64,000 nt of DNA, taken from contig NZ_MQTZ01000020.1 in assembly GCF_001939115.1 (NCBI RefSeq), positions 60,861 to 124,860 on the forward strand, in the 5' to 3' direction. The stretch comes from Leptolyngbya sp. 'hensonii'. Its GTDB lineage: Bacteria > Cyanobacteriota > Cyanobacteriia > GCF-001939115. How positions within the stretch are numbered: the first letter of the stretch is position 1; each line of letters starts with the position of its first letter. The notes beneath the pieces are model-generated. The model worked only from the letters and a program-made list of their open reading frames with translations, was not told the DNA's origin and did not search any database. Positions 29,011-38,651 of this stretch are shown here, piece by piece. The translations under genes and the position numbers were made by a program.

Positions 29011-30138
29011 TCAGCTTAACTGGTTGCGAAACCGATTGATGCTGATGGCCAGGAGGACGATCGCAAAGCTGCCCAGGGCCAGTGCATTGGGCCAGAGCAC
29101 ATCCAGCCCCACACCTTTGAGCAGAATACCGCGAGTGATGGCCACGTAATGGCGCAGAGGATCCAGCAGGGACAGGTATTGGAGGAACAGGGGCATGCTT
29201 TCGATCGGGGCGATCGCGCCAGAAAGCTGAATCAGGGGCAGGTTGAAGAAGAAAGAAGTTAATACCACCTGTTGTTGCGATCGGGACAGGGTCGCCAGCA
29301 TAATCCCCAGCCCAATCCCGACGAACACGTACAGCCCTGAGAGGAGCATAAACAGGAGGAAATTGCCTCGGAACGGAACCCCAAAAATACCCCGGCCCAC
29401 GGTCAGGGCCAGGAGCACATCCCCCATGAGCAGAACGAACAGGGGCACAATCTTCGCTAACAGAATCTCCCAAGCCTCTGCCGGGGTCATCAGCAGTTGT
29501 TCCAGGGTGCCGGAATCTTTCTCCCGGACCACGGTTACGGACGACACCAGGGAGCCGATCAGGGTGAGGACGACGCCCATGACGCCAGGGACAAAGAACC
29601 AGCTACTGGTCAAACCGGGATTGTAGAGAAAACTGACCTGAGGGTCCACGATCGGCGGTGCGGTCACGCCCTGCAGTTTACGGCTGAATTGGGTAATCAT
29701 CTGGTTCAGGTAGCCACTGGCAATCCCAGCGGTATTGGCATCCACCCCATCGATCAACACCTGCACCTCCGCCGATTCACCCCGGGCCATGGCCTGGTCA
29801 AACTTGGGGGGAATTACCAGGCCGGCGGTTAAGTGCCCTTCCCGCACCTGCTGACTGAGTTTCTCTTCATCCAGCAGCATCTGTTCCAGGTCAAACACCC
29901 GATTATTCGTCAGGACCGAGACCAGTTCTCGACTGTTAGAAGTCTGGGCATAGTCCACCACACCCAACTTGAGAAAATGCACATCGGGATTCAGGGCAAA
30001 CCCATAGAGCAAAAGCTGGATCGTGGGTGGAAACACCAGTAGAAACAACAACTGCTTGTTGCGGAGGATCTGGTTGATCTCTTTGACCACCAGTGCCCAG
30101 AAGCGGCTCTCAAAAAATTGGTTCAACGATTTCCACAT
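29011..30138 (-). CDS. ABC-2 type permease of drug/lipid exporter, second subunit
   Basis: The 375-residue membrane protein has one N-terminal hydrophobic helix (LLFLLVFPPTIQLLLYGFAL), a large extracytoplasmic region with DGVDAN-IASGYLN, then five membrane helices with the ABC-2 signature stretch VVREKDSGTLEQLLMTP. It resembles YbhR/YhhJ. The frame is open to 30156, but AAGGAG lies six bases before the ATG at 30138, which I take as the start. It is the last gene of the HlyD-ABC-permease-permease operon. Confidence 0.92.
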   Translation of the reverse strand: MWKSLNQFFESRFWALVVKEINQILRNKQLLFLLVFPPTIQLLLYGFALNPDVHFLKLGVVDYAQTSNSRELVSVLTNNRVFDLEQMLLDEEKLSQQVREGHLTAGLVIPPKFDQAMARGESAEVQVLIDGVDANTAGIASGYLNQMITQFSRKLQGVTAPPIVDPQVSFLYNPGLTSSWFFVPGVMGVVLTLIGSLVSSVTVVREKDSGTLEQLLMTPAEAWEILLAKIVPLFVLLMGDVLLALTVGRGIFGVPFRGNFLLFMLLSGLYVFVGIGLGIMLATLSRSQQQVVLTSFFFNLPLIQLSGAIAPIESMPLFLQYLSLLDPLRHYVAITRGILLKGVGLDVLWPNALALGSFAIVLLAISINRFRNQLS

Positions 30139-30159
30139 CGGGGGCTCCTTGATCAATCC

Positions 30160-31266
30160 TCAATCCGGTAGTTGCATCTGCCGCAGTCCCTTGCGGGCAA
30201 TGTTGAATAGCACAATTCCTATGATCACCAGCACCAGTTCTGCAAACCAGACTCCCGACCAACCCGTTCCGCGAACATAGGCATCCCGAGTGATCTCGAT
30301 AAAGTAGCGGGCTGGCACGATGTTGCTGACCACGGAGAGGGGAAACGGAATATTACTCAGGGGATAGATAAAGCCGGAGAGTAGCAAAGCGGTGAGAAAT
30401 CCGATCAAGGCAACCACCTGCACCGCTGCATTCTGGTTGGTGGTCCGGACCCCAATCTGGAGACCAAACAGAACAGCGTCCAGGAGAAACAGTAGGGTGC
30501 CCAGCAGGAGTGGTGTGGGATCCCCCACCAGGCTGATCTGGAAGACGATCGATCCCAACCCCATGACGAATAGAGCCTCTGTGAGACCGATCAGCCAGTA
30601 GGCCAGCGCTTTGCCCAGGAGCAATTCTTCTGCCGTCATGCTGGAAGCATAGACTTGCAAAATGGTGCCCTTTTCCTTCTCCCGCACCATCGCGATCGCC
30701 GTCAGCAGCGAGGGAAACACCCACAGCACCACGGCAAAGACCCCCGGTACGATGTATAGAGACTCTTTCCGACCCGGATTGAACCAGATGCGGGTGTGGG
30801 GTGTCACCAACTGGGAGTCAGGCAGAAATCCAGCTTGTTGCAGAAAGAACTTATTCGTCGCCTGCACACTGTTTTTGATCACCCGGGCATTGTTAGCGTC
30901 CGTGCCATCGATCATCACCTGAATCTTAGTCGGTTTACCGGCCTTCAGGTTGCGGCTGAATTCGGGAGGGAGGATCACAGTGGCCTTGGCAATCCCCCGA
31001 TCGAGGGCGTCCTGCAACGGGTCTGAGCCTGTCCAAGGGGTGGGTTGAAACTGGTTCGTGGCCCAGAGCCGTTCCTCATAAGCCTGACTCAGGGGGCTGT
31101 GGTCAAAGTCCTGTACCACCAGAGGAATGTTTTTGGCCTCCAGGCGAATGGCGAAGCCAAAAATCAGCAGGGCCATGGTGGGTAATAGAAAAGCCAGGGC
31201 CAGGGTCAGGCGATCGCGCTGAAACTGGGCCAGTTCTTTTTGGCATTGGGACAAAATTCGTTTCAT
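30160..31266 (-). CDS. ABC-2 type permease of drug/lipid exporter, first subunit
   Basis: The 368-residue protein has the same plan as its downstream partner: an N-terminal helix (LALAFLLPTMALLIFGFAI), an extracytoplasmic domain with DGTDANNARV, and a C-terminal helix bundle with AMVREKEKGTILQVYAS. It resembles YbhS. A clear AAGGAG lies before its ATG. The two permeases probably pair as a heterodimer driven by the fused ATPase encoded just upstream. The gap to the ATPase gene is 27 bases. Confidence 0.92.
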   Translation of the reverse strand: MKRILSQCQKELAQFQRDRLTLALAFLLPTMALLIFGFAIRLEAKNIPLVVQDFDHSPLSQAYEERLWATNQFQPTPWTGSDPLQDALDRGIAKATVILPPEFSRNLKAGKPTKIQVMIDGTDANNARVIKNSVQATNKFFLQQAGFLPDSQLVTPHTRIWFNPGRKESLYIVPGVFAVVLWVFPSLLTAIAMVREKEKGTILQVYASSMTAEELLLGKALAYWLIGLTEALFVMGLGSIVFQISLVGDPTPLLLGTLLFLLDAVLFGLQIGVRTTNQNAAVQVVALIGFLTALLLSGFIYPLSNIPFPLSVVSNIVPARYFIEITRDAYVRGTGWSGVWFAELVLVIIGIVLFNIARKGLRQMQLPD

Positions 31267-31293
31267 TTGATCTCCTTCATCCCATTTGTTGCC

Positions 31294-33318
31294 TCATTGT
31301 GCCAGATGGCTGATGCCCGTATCGGTTCTTTGCACAATGCCAATGAACGCATCCTCCAGGGAGTAGGGAATGGGACGGAGGGAGTGGATCCTAATCTGGG
31401 CAGCGGTGAGCCGCGATCGTACCCGAGGAATGTCTGTCTCTGGGTGATCCAGAACCACATGTAATCGATCGCCGAAGATGGAAACCCGCCAGTTGTCCAG
31501 GTCAAGTCTCAGTTCATCGGCGGCGGCCTGAGTTCGATCCACGACCAGTTCCACCAGTTGGCCGGGTTGGGTCGCCTTGATTTCGCTGGGGGAGCCCTGG
31601 GCCACCACCTCTCCGGCCACCAGAAAGCCCATACGGTTGCACTGTTCGGCCTCTTCCAGATAATGGGTCGTGACCAGAATGGCCGTGCCCTGGTGGGCTA
31701 GGTCATTGATCAACCGCCAGAACTGGCGACGGGCCAGGGGATCGACCCCAGAGGTGGGTTCATCTAAAAACAGGATTTCGGGTTCATGCATGACCGAGGC
31801 TCCGAAGGCCACCCGTTGTTTCCAGCCCCCCGGCAGTTGCCCCGTCAGCATCTTCTCCCGCCCAGTCAGACCACAGGTTTCAATCACCCAGTCAATTTTC
31901 CGCCGACGGGCCTGCCGGGGCACCTCGTAGACGCCGCAATAAAACTCCAGATTTTGCACGATCGTCAGGTCATCGTACAGGGTAAACTTCTGGCTCATGT
32001 AACCGATCCGCTGTCGCAGGGCACTACTCCGTAGATCCCGACTTTGTCCGGCTAGGACCATCTGTCCGGCGGAGGGTTCCAGCAGCCCGCACAGCATCTT
32101 AATCGTGGTGGTTTTCCCGGCTCCGTTGGCTCCCAATAATCCGTAGATCTCACCATAGCGTATCTCCAGGCTGACATCCTTGACCGCCTGGAATTGACCG
32201 AAGACCCGTTTCAGGTGGGTGGCCCCGATCGCGACCTCAGATCTGGATTCCCCTCTGCTTCTCCGACTGCCTCGCAGCGATCGAGGCAGGGGAATGAACT
32301 GGGGGTCCGATCCCTGTTGGCGTAACCGGGTGACGAACACATTCTCCAGAGTGGTTTCCGTGGCTTGGACTGTGTCCAGACGTAACTGATGATGGGCGGC
32401 AATCGCCCGCACCTGAGTTTCTCCAGCCACCGCATCCTGGACCAGCACATCCAGACGATCGCCAAAGGTCTGGATATCGACCAGGTTCTGGCTGGGGGCC
32501 ACCCGTTCCACGGATGAACCGGGCAGGTCCGTGCCTGCGATCGCGCTTTGCAGGGCCTGTTCCAATTCTGAGATCATGCCCGTTCGCACCTCCAGCCGTT
32601 GTAGGCCCAAATCGGCCCGCAGTTCTCCCAGGGTGCCCATCTGGTGAATCTGTCCCTCATACATCAGGGCAATTCGGTTACAGCGTTCGGCCTCATCCAG
32701 ATAGGGGGTGGCCACCACGATCGTCACCCCTTCTGTGGCAACTGTCGCCAGCACATCCCAGAAATCCCGCCGGGACACCGGGTCCACCCCGGTGGTCGGT
32801 TCATCCAGGAGCAAAATCTGGGGTTGGGACACCAGGGCACAACAGAGACAGAGCTTTTGCTTCATCCCGCCAGAGAGTTGACCGGCCAACCGGGAGCCAA
32901 TCTGATCCAGATTCATCAGACGTAGATAGCGATCGCGCCGATCGGCAAACAAATCAGGCGGAATCTGATGTAATCCGGCACTATACTCCAGATTTTCGTC
33001 GATGCTCAGGTCCAGGTACAGGGAAAACTGCTGGGTCAGGTAGCCGATATTCAGGCGGGCATCTCGGGGCGTTTGGCCTAGCACCCGCACTGTGCCTGCG
33101 GATGCCTCCATCACCCCACCCAGGATATGGAAGGTGGTGGTTTTCCCGGCTCCATCGGGGCCAATTAACCCAAAAATTTCACCCCGGTTCACCGTGAAGC
33201 TGATTCCCCGCACCGCCGCCAATTTTCCATAGCGCTTTTGCAGATCCTGCACCTCAATCATGGGGGTGTTGGAAGAAACTGCGATCGATGCTTCCCGGAA
33301 GGCCTCTTTCCGGATCAT
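31294..33318 (-). CDS. tandem ABC transporter ATPase (two nucleotide-binding domains in one chain)
   Basis: The 674-residue protein joins two ABC ATPase domains, as in YbhF. The first (about 20-240) has GPDGAGKTT, signature LSGGMKQK and LLLDEPTTGVDP. The second (about 360-580) has GANGAGKTT, a weaker signature LPGGWKQR and LFLDEPTSGVDP. Each is followed by a C-terminal regulatory stretch. The start codon overlaps the stop of the HlyD gene as ATGA, showing translational coupling. It powers the two ABC-2 permeases encoded next. Confidence 0.95.
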   Translation of the reverse strand: MIRKEAFREASIAVSSNTPMIEVQDLQKRYGKLAAVRGISFTVNRGEIFGLIGPDGAGKTTTFHILGGVMEASAGTVRVLGQTPRDARLNIGYLTQQFSLYLDLSIDENLEYSAGLHQIPPDLFADRRDRYLRLMNLDQIGSRLAGQLSGGMKQKLCLCCALVSQPQILLLDEPTTGVDPVSRRDFWDVLATVATEGVTIVVATPYLDEAERCNRIALMYEGQIHQMGTLGELRADLGLQRLEVRTGMISELEQALQSAIAGTDLPGSSVERVAPSQNLVDIQTFGDRLDVLVQDAVAGETQVRAIAAHHQLRLDTVQATETTLENVFVTRLRQQGSDPQFIPLPRSLRGSRRSRGESRSEVAIGATHLKRVFGQFQAVKDVSLEIRYGEIYGLLGANGAGKTTTIKMLCGLLEPSAGQMVLAGQSRDLRSSALRQRIGYMSQKFTLYDDLTIVQNLEFYCGVYEVPRQARRRKIDWVIETCGLTGREKMLTGQLPGGWKQRVAFGASVMHEPEILFLDEPTSGVDPLARRQFWRLINDLAHQGTAILVTTHYLEEAEQCNRMGFLVAGEVVAQGSPSEIKATQPGQLVELVVDRTQAAADELRLDLDNWRVSIFGDRLHVVLDHPETDIPRVRSRLTAAQIRIHSLRPIPYSLEDAFIGIVQRTDTGISHLAQ

Positions 33319-34586
33319 CGACCCGACTCCGATCCGGCCAGAATCTCAGCATCAGCGGGTAGACCGGGTTTGGCAAAGCCCCCGGGCTGGTTAATTCGGA
33401 TCTTGATGCCAAAGACTTGTTTGACCCGATCCTTCTGAAAATAAATGTTTTCGGGGGTGAAGGAAGCCTGGGTGTCAATGGCTGTCACTTCTCCCTCCAG
33501 GGGGGTTTCCCGTTTCAAATCAGAATCCAGGTAAACCCTGGCCTTTTGCCCTATCTTGATGCGGCCAATATCGGCATCGGGAACGTAGCCACGGAGATAA
33601 ACATCGTTGGGATTGATTACCGTTAGTAAGGTCTTGCCACTGGTGACCACTGCTCCCGGTTCCACGCTGCGGGCTGTCACAACGCCATCGATCGGGCTGA
33701 TGATGTTCAAATACTGGATCTGGGCCTGAACTTGTTGTTTGGCTGCTCGGGCACTGGCGACCTCCGATCGGGCGGCATCCAGTTGGGACTGGGCCTGGAT
33801 GAGCCGGGTGTTTAGGGCCTGCAGTTGGGCGGTCCGAATTCCCGGATTGAAGCCCGTGCTTTCCACTTGCGTGAGATTGCCCTGGGCCGCGCTTAATTGT
33901 TCATCGGCAGCCTGGACGGCAGCCCGGCGGGCTTCGACAATGGCCAGAGCTGTTTCAAAAGCGGTCTGGGCCTGGTCTAACTGCTGCTGGGCAACGGCAC
34001 CCTCCCGACGCAATTGGGCCACCCGATCGCGGTTGGTGCGGGCCAGCTTGGCTTCTGAGGCGGCCTGGATAGCCTGGGCTTCTGCCTGGGCTCGTTGGGC
34101 TCGGACTGCTGACACATTGGCTTGGGCTTGGGTCACCCGTCCCTGGGCGTCTCCCTGGGATTGCTGCAGGGTTAATTCTGCTTCCTGAATCTGACTCTGG
34201 ACCACAGTGATTTGTAAGAGGGCCTGCTGTTCCTGTTCCTGGGCCGTCTTCAAACGGGCTTCAGCCCCCCGGAGTTGGGCCTGGATTTCGTCATCGTCTA
34301 GGCGGACAATGATCTGGCCCTGCTGGACCCGATCGCCCTCCCGCACTGCCACCATATCGACACGGCCAGGGGTTTTGGCCCCAATGTCAGTCTCGTAACC
34401 TTCAATCCGTCCTGTCACGGCCAGAGCTGTGCTCTTGGGTCGGGTGCTGTAGAACCAGAAGGTGATGCCAGCACCGACCAGCAACACGATTGGAATCAGA
34501 ATGCGAGGATTGGGGCGACGATCGCCCTTACTTCGGTGAACTGAGCCACTGGTGGGTTGGGGGTCCGAAACAGAGGTCATGGGCAC
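33315..34586 (-). CDS. HlyD-family membrane fusion protein of the ABC exporter
   Basis: The 423-residue protein has an N-terminal membrane anchor (ILIPIVLLVGAGITFWFYS, about 29-48), a lipoyl-like half motif (GRVDMVAVREGDRVQQG), a long Gln/Ala-rich coiled coil (about 100-275), the second lipoyl half (ISPIDGVVTARSVEPG) and beta-barrel domains. It corresponds to YbhG and would link the inner-membrane exporter to the outer membrane. It is the first gene of the four-gene operon and is divergent from ktrB. Confidence 0.93.
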   Translation of the reverse strand: MPMTSVSDPQPTSGSVHRSKGDRRPNPRILIPIVLLVGAGITFWFYSTRPKSTALAVTGRIEGYETDIGAKTPGRVDMVAVREGDRVQQGQIIVRLDDDEIQAQLRGAEARLKTAQEQEQQALLQITVVQSQIQEAELTLQQSQGDAQGRVTQAQANVSAVRAQRAQAEAQAIQAASEAKLARTNRDRVAQLRREGAVAQQQLDQAQTAFETALAIVEARRAAVQAADEQLSAAQGNLTQVESTGFNPGIRTAQLQALNTRLIQAQSQLDAARSEVASARAAKQQVQAQIQYLNIISPIDGVVTARSVEPGAVVTSGKTLLTVINPNDVYLRGYVPDADIGRIKIGQKARVYLDSDLKRETPLEGEVTAIDTQASFTPENIYFQKDRVKQVFGIKIRINQPGGFAKPGLPADAEILAGSESGR

Positions 34587-34620
34587 AGGCTCCCAGGGGA
34601 TAAAGACCAGGCGATAAAGA

Positions 34621-34634
34621 CATCAACGTTGATG
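34621..34634. promoter_or_regulatory. 14-base perfect palindrome upstream of the exporter operon
   Basis: CATCAACGTTGATG lies 35 bases before the HlyD start in the 234-base spacer shared with ktrB. It could be an operator for the exporter; the regulator is unknown and no TetR gene is near. Confidence 0.35.
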
Positions 34635-34820
34635 ATTATCCCAGGCTGTCCCCTAACCGTACATCCCCCGCTGTTATGAAGCTTCAACGCTGGATAGGAG
34701 GTTTGCATATTTGCATAACAGGATTTCAGGCTACAGGTTGAGCCTAAAATCAATCGTTTGGTGGGGACCAATACCTTCTAGGATCAGGAAAAGTTTTGCG
34801 ACTGACAGGACTCCGATCAG

Positions 34821-36164
34821 ATGACGGTATCAAGAACGATTGCCCTGGGATTTATCGCGGTCATTTTGATTGGAACTTTACTGTTGTTCTTGCCGATGTC
34901 TGTGACTCAATCCGCCTGGTTCACCTGGAATCATTTACTGGTGTCTCTGTTTACCTCCACTTCTGCTGTCTGTGTCACAGGTCATATTGTGGTGGATACA
35001 GGGACCTATTTTTCTCCCTGGGGGCAGGCGATTATTCTGGGGCTGATCCAGATTGGCGGTTTGGGCTACATGACCGCAACGACGTTTCTCCTCTTGCTGA
35101 TTGGGCGTCGCTTTGGCCTGCGGGATAAGGTTGCCCTGCAACAGGCTTTGGATCGGGCCGGGATGCAGGGTATGGCTCAATTGATCCAATCGATTATCGT
35201 GACAACGGTTTTCTTCGAGCTGACGGGCATGTTTTTGCTACTCCTGGTGTTTGTTCCCCAACATGGCCTCGATCGAGGATTGCAACTGGCCCTGTTTCAT
35301 AGCGTCAGTGCCTGGAACAATGCTGGATTTAGCCTGTTTCCCGACAACTTGGTGGGTTATCAGGCTTCTCCCCTGCTCAATTTGGTGATTCCAGGGTTGA
35401 TTATTTTTGGGGGAATTGGCTATGACGTAATTTTTGAAGCCTTCCTCTGGCTCCGAGATCGGGTGCAGAATCGAGTTCAGAAGATAGCCTTTTCCCTCAA
35501 TGTCAAGGTTGTTTTCAGTACAACCCTGCTGTTACTGGGTTTGGGAACGGTGGCGATTCTGCTGGCAGATTTTCAAAATCCCCAGACCCTCGCTCCGATG
35601 GACTTCCCTACCAAACTAATGGCTGCCTGGTTCCAGGCCGTGACGCCTCGAACAGCCGGGTTCAATACAATCGATATTGGCAAAATGACCACCACAGGAT
35701 TGTTTGTGACGATCGCGCTGATGTTTATTGGGGGCAGCCCGGGGGGAACGGCTGGCGGAATTAAGACCACGACTCTACGGATCCTGTTCAGCATTACTCA
35801 GGCCATTTTGCAAGGCAAGGAATCAGTGATTCTCTACCGGCGACAGGTTCCCCAGTCCTTGATTCTGAAAGCAACAGGTGTAGCTGTAGGGTCTCTGATG
35901 GTCGTGATTGTGATGACCGCCATTATTACGTTTACAGATCCTGACATTGACTTTATCAAGATCCTGTTTGAGGTCATGTCCGCTTTTGGGACAGTAGGGC
36001 TCTCCACTGGGATTACGGCGGGTCTCTCTGCGATCGCCAAACTGGTGCTGATTGCCACTATGTATATTGGTCGGGTCGGTGTCTTGCTCCTCATGGCCGC
36101 TCTTTTAGGAGACCCCAAACCCACGACCCTGCGATACCCTGAGGAAGAGTTGCTGGTCGGTTGA
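34821..36164 (+). CDS. ktrB: potassium uptake channel subunit KtrB (TrkH family)
   Basis: The 447-residue integral membrane protein has four repeated helix-loop-helix units with the selectivity glycines of the Trk/Ktr family, seen in TSAVCVTGHIV, SAWNNAGFSL, TPRTAGFNTID and GTVGLSTGIT. It is the size of KtrB rather than the longer TrkH. It forms the potassium (and probably sodium-dependent) pore in the inner membrane and needs the cytoplasmic ring protein encoded 59 bases downstream. The ATG at 34821 is the first in frame with the family start. Confidence 0.94.
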   Translation: MTVSRTIALGFIAVILIGTLLLFLPMSVTQSAWFTWNHLLVSLFTSTSAVCVTGHIVVDTGTYFSPWGQAIILGLIQIGGLGYMTATTFLLLLIGRRFGLRDKVALQQALDRAGMQGMAQLIQSIIVTTVFFELTGMFLLLLVFVPQHGLDRGLQLALFHSVSAWNNAGFSLFPDNLVGYQASPLLNLVIPGLIIFGGIGYDVIFEAFLWLRDRVQNRVQKIAFSLNVKVVFSTTLLLLGLGTVAILLADFQNPQTLAPMDFPTKLMAAWFQAVTPRTAGFNTIDIGKMTTTGLFVTIALMFIGGSPGGTAGGIKTTTLRILFSITQAILQGKESVILYRRQVPQSLILKATGVAVGSLMVVIVMTAIITFTDPDIDFIKILFEVMSAFGTVGLSTGITAGLSAIAKLVLIATMYIGRVGVLLLMAALLGDPKPTTLRYPEEELLVG

Positions 36165-36223
36165 TGGGTTGAACCGCTCTGGAAAGTGATAGTCTTTCTA
36201 TAGAAATCCTTAAATATACGTTT

Positions 36224-36925
36224 GTGAATCTCTCCTCTTTAGCCTTCTTTCGCACGCTACGACCTGATCACAAGAAACAATTTGCCGTTATTGGATTGGG
36301 TCGTTTTGGACGGGCAGTTTGTCTGACCCTGCGTCGTCTGGGGTATGAGGTGCTGGCCATGGATGCGGATGAAAAGCGAGTAGCGGCCAGCCTGACCGAT
36401 CAGGTGGCTTCCCATATTTTGCAACTGGACTCTACCCAATCCTCTGCCTTGCATGAGGCTGGAGTGTTTGAGCTGGACACAGTGATTGTGGCGATCGGTA
36501 ACTATGTGGAAGAAAGCATTATCACCACCCTGAACTTGAAGGAAGGGGGGGTTCCCCATGTGATTGCCAAGGCTTCCTCAGAGATCCATGAAAAGTTGCT
36601 CCGTAAGGTGGGGGCAGATCATGTGGTCTTCCCAGAGCATGAGACGGGCTGTTCTCTGGCCCATTCCCTCACCCGGCCCGGTATCCTGGATCGGTTTGAG
36701 CTGGACCCGGATCACAGTATTGTGGAAGTGGTGGTTCCGCCCGAATTTGATGGCAAGACCATTGCTGAACTGGAACTTCGGAACCGCTATGGCCTGAATC
36801 TGCTGGCTGTCAGTCAGGATGATAAGTTTGAGATCAACCCCCGTCCAGAACGGGTTCTCCATCAGGGTTCGGCGATCGTGGTCATTGGTTGTAACACCGC
36901 TGTCGAAAAACTCCCCCTGCGATAG
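36224..36925 (+). CDS. ktrA: potassium uptake regulator KtrA (RCK domains)
   Basis: The 233-residue cytoplasmic protein has an RCK-N domain with the nucleotide motif GLGRFGRAV (about 24-32) and an acidic residue at the end of the next strand (LAMDAD), followed by an RCK-C domain (about 150-233). It binds ATP/ADP or NAD(H) and gates KtrB. RCK-C domains are c-di-AMP targets in Firmicutes, and a c-di-AMP synthase gene is in this window. The start is a GTG at 36224. It ends 11 bases from the convergent acyltransferase stop. Confidence 0.93.
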   Translation: MNLSSLAFFRTLRPDHKKQFAVIGLGRFGRAVCLTLRRLGYEVLAMDADEKRVAASLTDQVASHILQLDSTQSSALHEAGVFELDTVIVAIGNYVEESIITTLNLKEGGVPHVIAKASSEIHEKLLRKVGADHVVFPEHETGCSLAHSLTRPGILDRFELDPDHSIVEVVVPPEFDGKTIAELELRNRYGLNLLAVSQDDKFEINPRPERVLHQGSAIVVIGCNTAVEKLPLR

Positions 36926-36936
36926 TCGGATTGGGT

Positions 36937-37830
36937 TTAATCCATAAGTTCTGGTTTGATCTGCCCCTGTGCCAGCGCATCCATTTCCTGCTGCATCTGG
37001 GTGCAGACCAGATTGTAACAGGCGTCCACATAGGCTCGATCGCAGGCGGCGGCCCGACCATATTGCTGAAAAGTGATGGGAGGGCAAATGTGGGTATGGA
37101 TCTGCATGGGCAGGGGAAAGTGGGGCAGAGGGCCGAAAGCAAGACCCCAGGGCAGTCCCAGATAGACCGGGAAGACCTCTGGATCGATATTCAGCATCCA
37201 GGGCATACCCCAGGCATGAAGTTGGCGCATTTGCTGGTAGAGATCGGCCAGCACGAGAAACGTTTCATGGGCTCCAGAGGCGATTACCGGCACGATCGTG
37301 ACTTCATATTCCAGAGCAATTCGGATAAAGGTGCGGTTGCCTGCCAGACAGATCTGGTGCCGCATGCCATAGGGGCGGAATACATCCCTGGCTCCGCCAG
37401 GGTAGACCAGGATGCCTGCGTCTCGACGCAGGGCCGCGATCGCCATTTTGGGATGGGCCTTGACGGCCCCCGCCTGCACGGCTAAGTCTGCCAGCGGGGG
37501 AGCAATCTGCCAGACCTTCGGATGCATGAGTCCATAGATGGGTCGGTCTAGGCCGAAGCGGCGGAACCAGTCATACATCATCATGAACATATCTGGGGCG
37601 GCCAATCCCCCATTGTGGGAGCCGACAAACATGACCCGACCAGGGGGAGGGACATGGTGCCAGCCACTGGTTCGAACCCGAAAATAGATGTGATAGAACC
37701 AATCCCAGATTGGCATCAGGGATTGAATGACTTGAGGGTCGCGGTGATCGAGGGACCAGCCCGATCGATCGGTCAGATTAATCTTGTGGGGCATCGCGGC
37801 ATCGTAACAGGATGGGGAAACACAGGGCAA
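36937..37830 (-). CDS. PlsC-like acyltransferase
   Basis: The 297-residue protein has the acyltransferase core: the active His with an acid a few residues on (GSHNGGLAAPD), a conserved FPEG-like block here read as VYPGGARDVFRP, and a later ALEYEVTIVPV strand. This form is found in the LPLAT branch that acts on glycerol lipids or related alcohols, including DGAT-like proteins. It abuts the glycosyltransferase gene with no gap (stop to start), so it is probably the last gene of the glycan operon and might acylate a sugar or lipid carrier; this is inference. Confidence 0.82.
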   Translation of the reverse strand: MPCVSPSCYDAAMPHKINLTDRSGWSLDHRDPQVIQSLMPIWDWFYHIYFRVRTSGWHHVPPPGRVMFVGSHNGGLAAPDMFMMMYDWFRRFGLDRPIYGLMHPKVWQIAPPLADLAVQAGAVKAHPKMAIAALRRDAGILVYPGGARDVFRPYGMRHQICLAGNRTFIRIALEYEVTIVPVIASGAHETFLVLADLYQQMRQLHAWGMPWMLNIDPEVFPVYLGLPWGLAFGPLPHFPLPMQIHTHICPPITFQQYGRAAACDRAYVDACYNLVCTQMQQEMDALAQGQIKPELMD

Positions 37831-38604
37831 TCATCCTTCCATCCCCTGTTGCTCTGCTTCAATCAGGCGAATGGAGAGAAGGATTTCTGCCAGAACTCGC
37901 TGAAAGGCATAGTACCATCCAGCCGGACCATCCAGAATACCCCGATGCACCAGCAGGCAGTAAACCAGGATCACGAAGGGGGCAACGACCTTGTTCCGCC
38001 GTAGTCGATCGCCCAAGCTCAAAGCCTCAGTGGGTGTGGATTGCAACTTCTGGACTTCCAGGAGGGAGTAACGGTCCTGGGCCCAGAGCCAGCGGCTCAG
38101 GGGTTTGCGATCGTCATGGTAGATGGGCGCTTGCAGGGTGGCGCAATCCCCATTCACCTGGAGCAGTTGGGTATGACCGTCGTCAATATAGGTGGCCCTG
38201 AAACGCTGAAACAGGGCGGCCCGTGGAGGGAGCAGGGTGCCCCGCAGGGGTTTGCCGAACACACAGTACTTGAAGGGGATGAAGTAGCCTGCGATCGCCG
38301 CTTCTGGATCCAACCGATCCATCTCGGCAATCAGTTCGTTGCTTAAGCGATAGTCGGCATCAAGGGAGAGCACCCAGTCGCTCTCTACCTGCTGCAGCCC
38401 AAAATTCCACTGATCGGCATGGGTATGGAACGGACGTTGAAAGACCTCCACTTGAGGATAACGCTTTAGAATGTCCAGGGTGGCATCGGTGCTGTAGCTG
38501 TCTACGACGATGATGCGGTCGGCCCAGGCGAGCTGGCGCAGGGTGCGATCGAGGTTGGGGGCTTCGTTAAAGGTCAGAATAACCGGAGTGATGGTGTCTA
38601 GCAT
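37831..38604 (-). CDS. glycosyltransferase family 2
   Basis: The 257-residue protein has a GT-A fold start (VILTFNEAPNLDRTL), nucleotide contacts (IVVDSYSTDAT) and the metal motif LSLDADYRL. A C-terminal hydrophobic stretch may touch the membrane. It resembles WaaE/KdtX-type and other GT2 enzymes that work on lipid-linked sugars. It is followed directly by the acyltransferase gene. Confidence 0.9.
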   Translation of the reverse strand: MLDTITPVILTFNEAPNLDRTLRQLAWADRIIVVDSYSTDATLDILKRYPQVEVFQRPFHTHADQWNFGLQQVESDWVLSLDADYRLSNELIAEMDRLDPEAAIAGYFIPFKYCVFGKPLRGTLLPPRAALFQRFRATYIDDGHTQLLQVNGDCATLQAPIYHDDRKPLSRWLWAQDRYSLLEVQKLQSTPTEALSLGDRLRRNKVVAPFVILVYCLLVHRGILDGPAGWYYAFQRVLAEILLSIRLIEAEQQGMEG

Positions 38605-38651
38605 GGTGAATCGGGTGGGGGTAAGGTTGGCGTGGAAGAGGACGGCTGGAC

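Noticed and set aside
34600..34820. Possible c-di-AMP (ydaO-type) riboswitch before ktrB
   Set aside because: I could not identify the conserved core or the paired helices of that riboswitch; only a 14-base palindrome is visible.
36931..37485. Plus-strand open frame of 184 codons
   Set aside because: It is antisense to the acyltransferase gene and has no motif or ribosome site.
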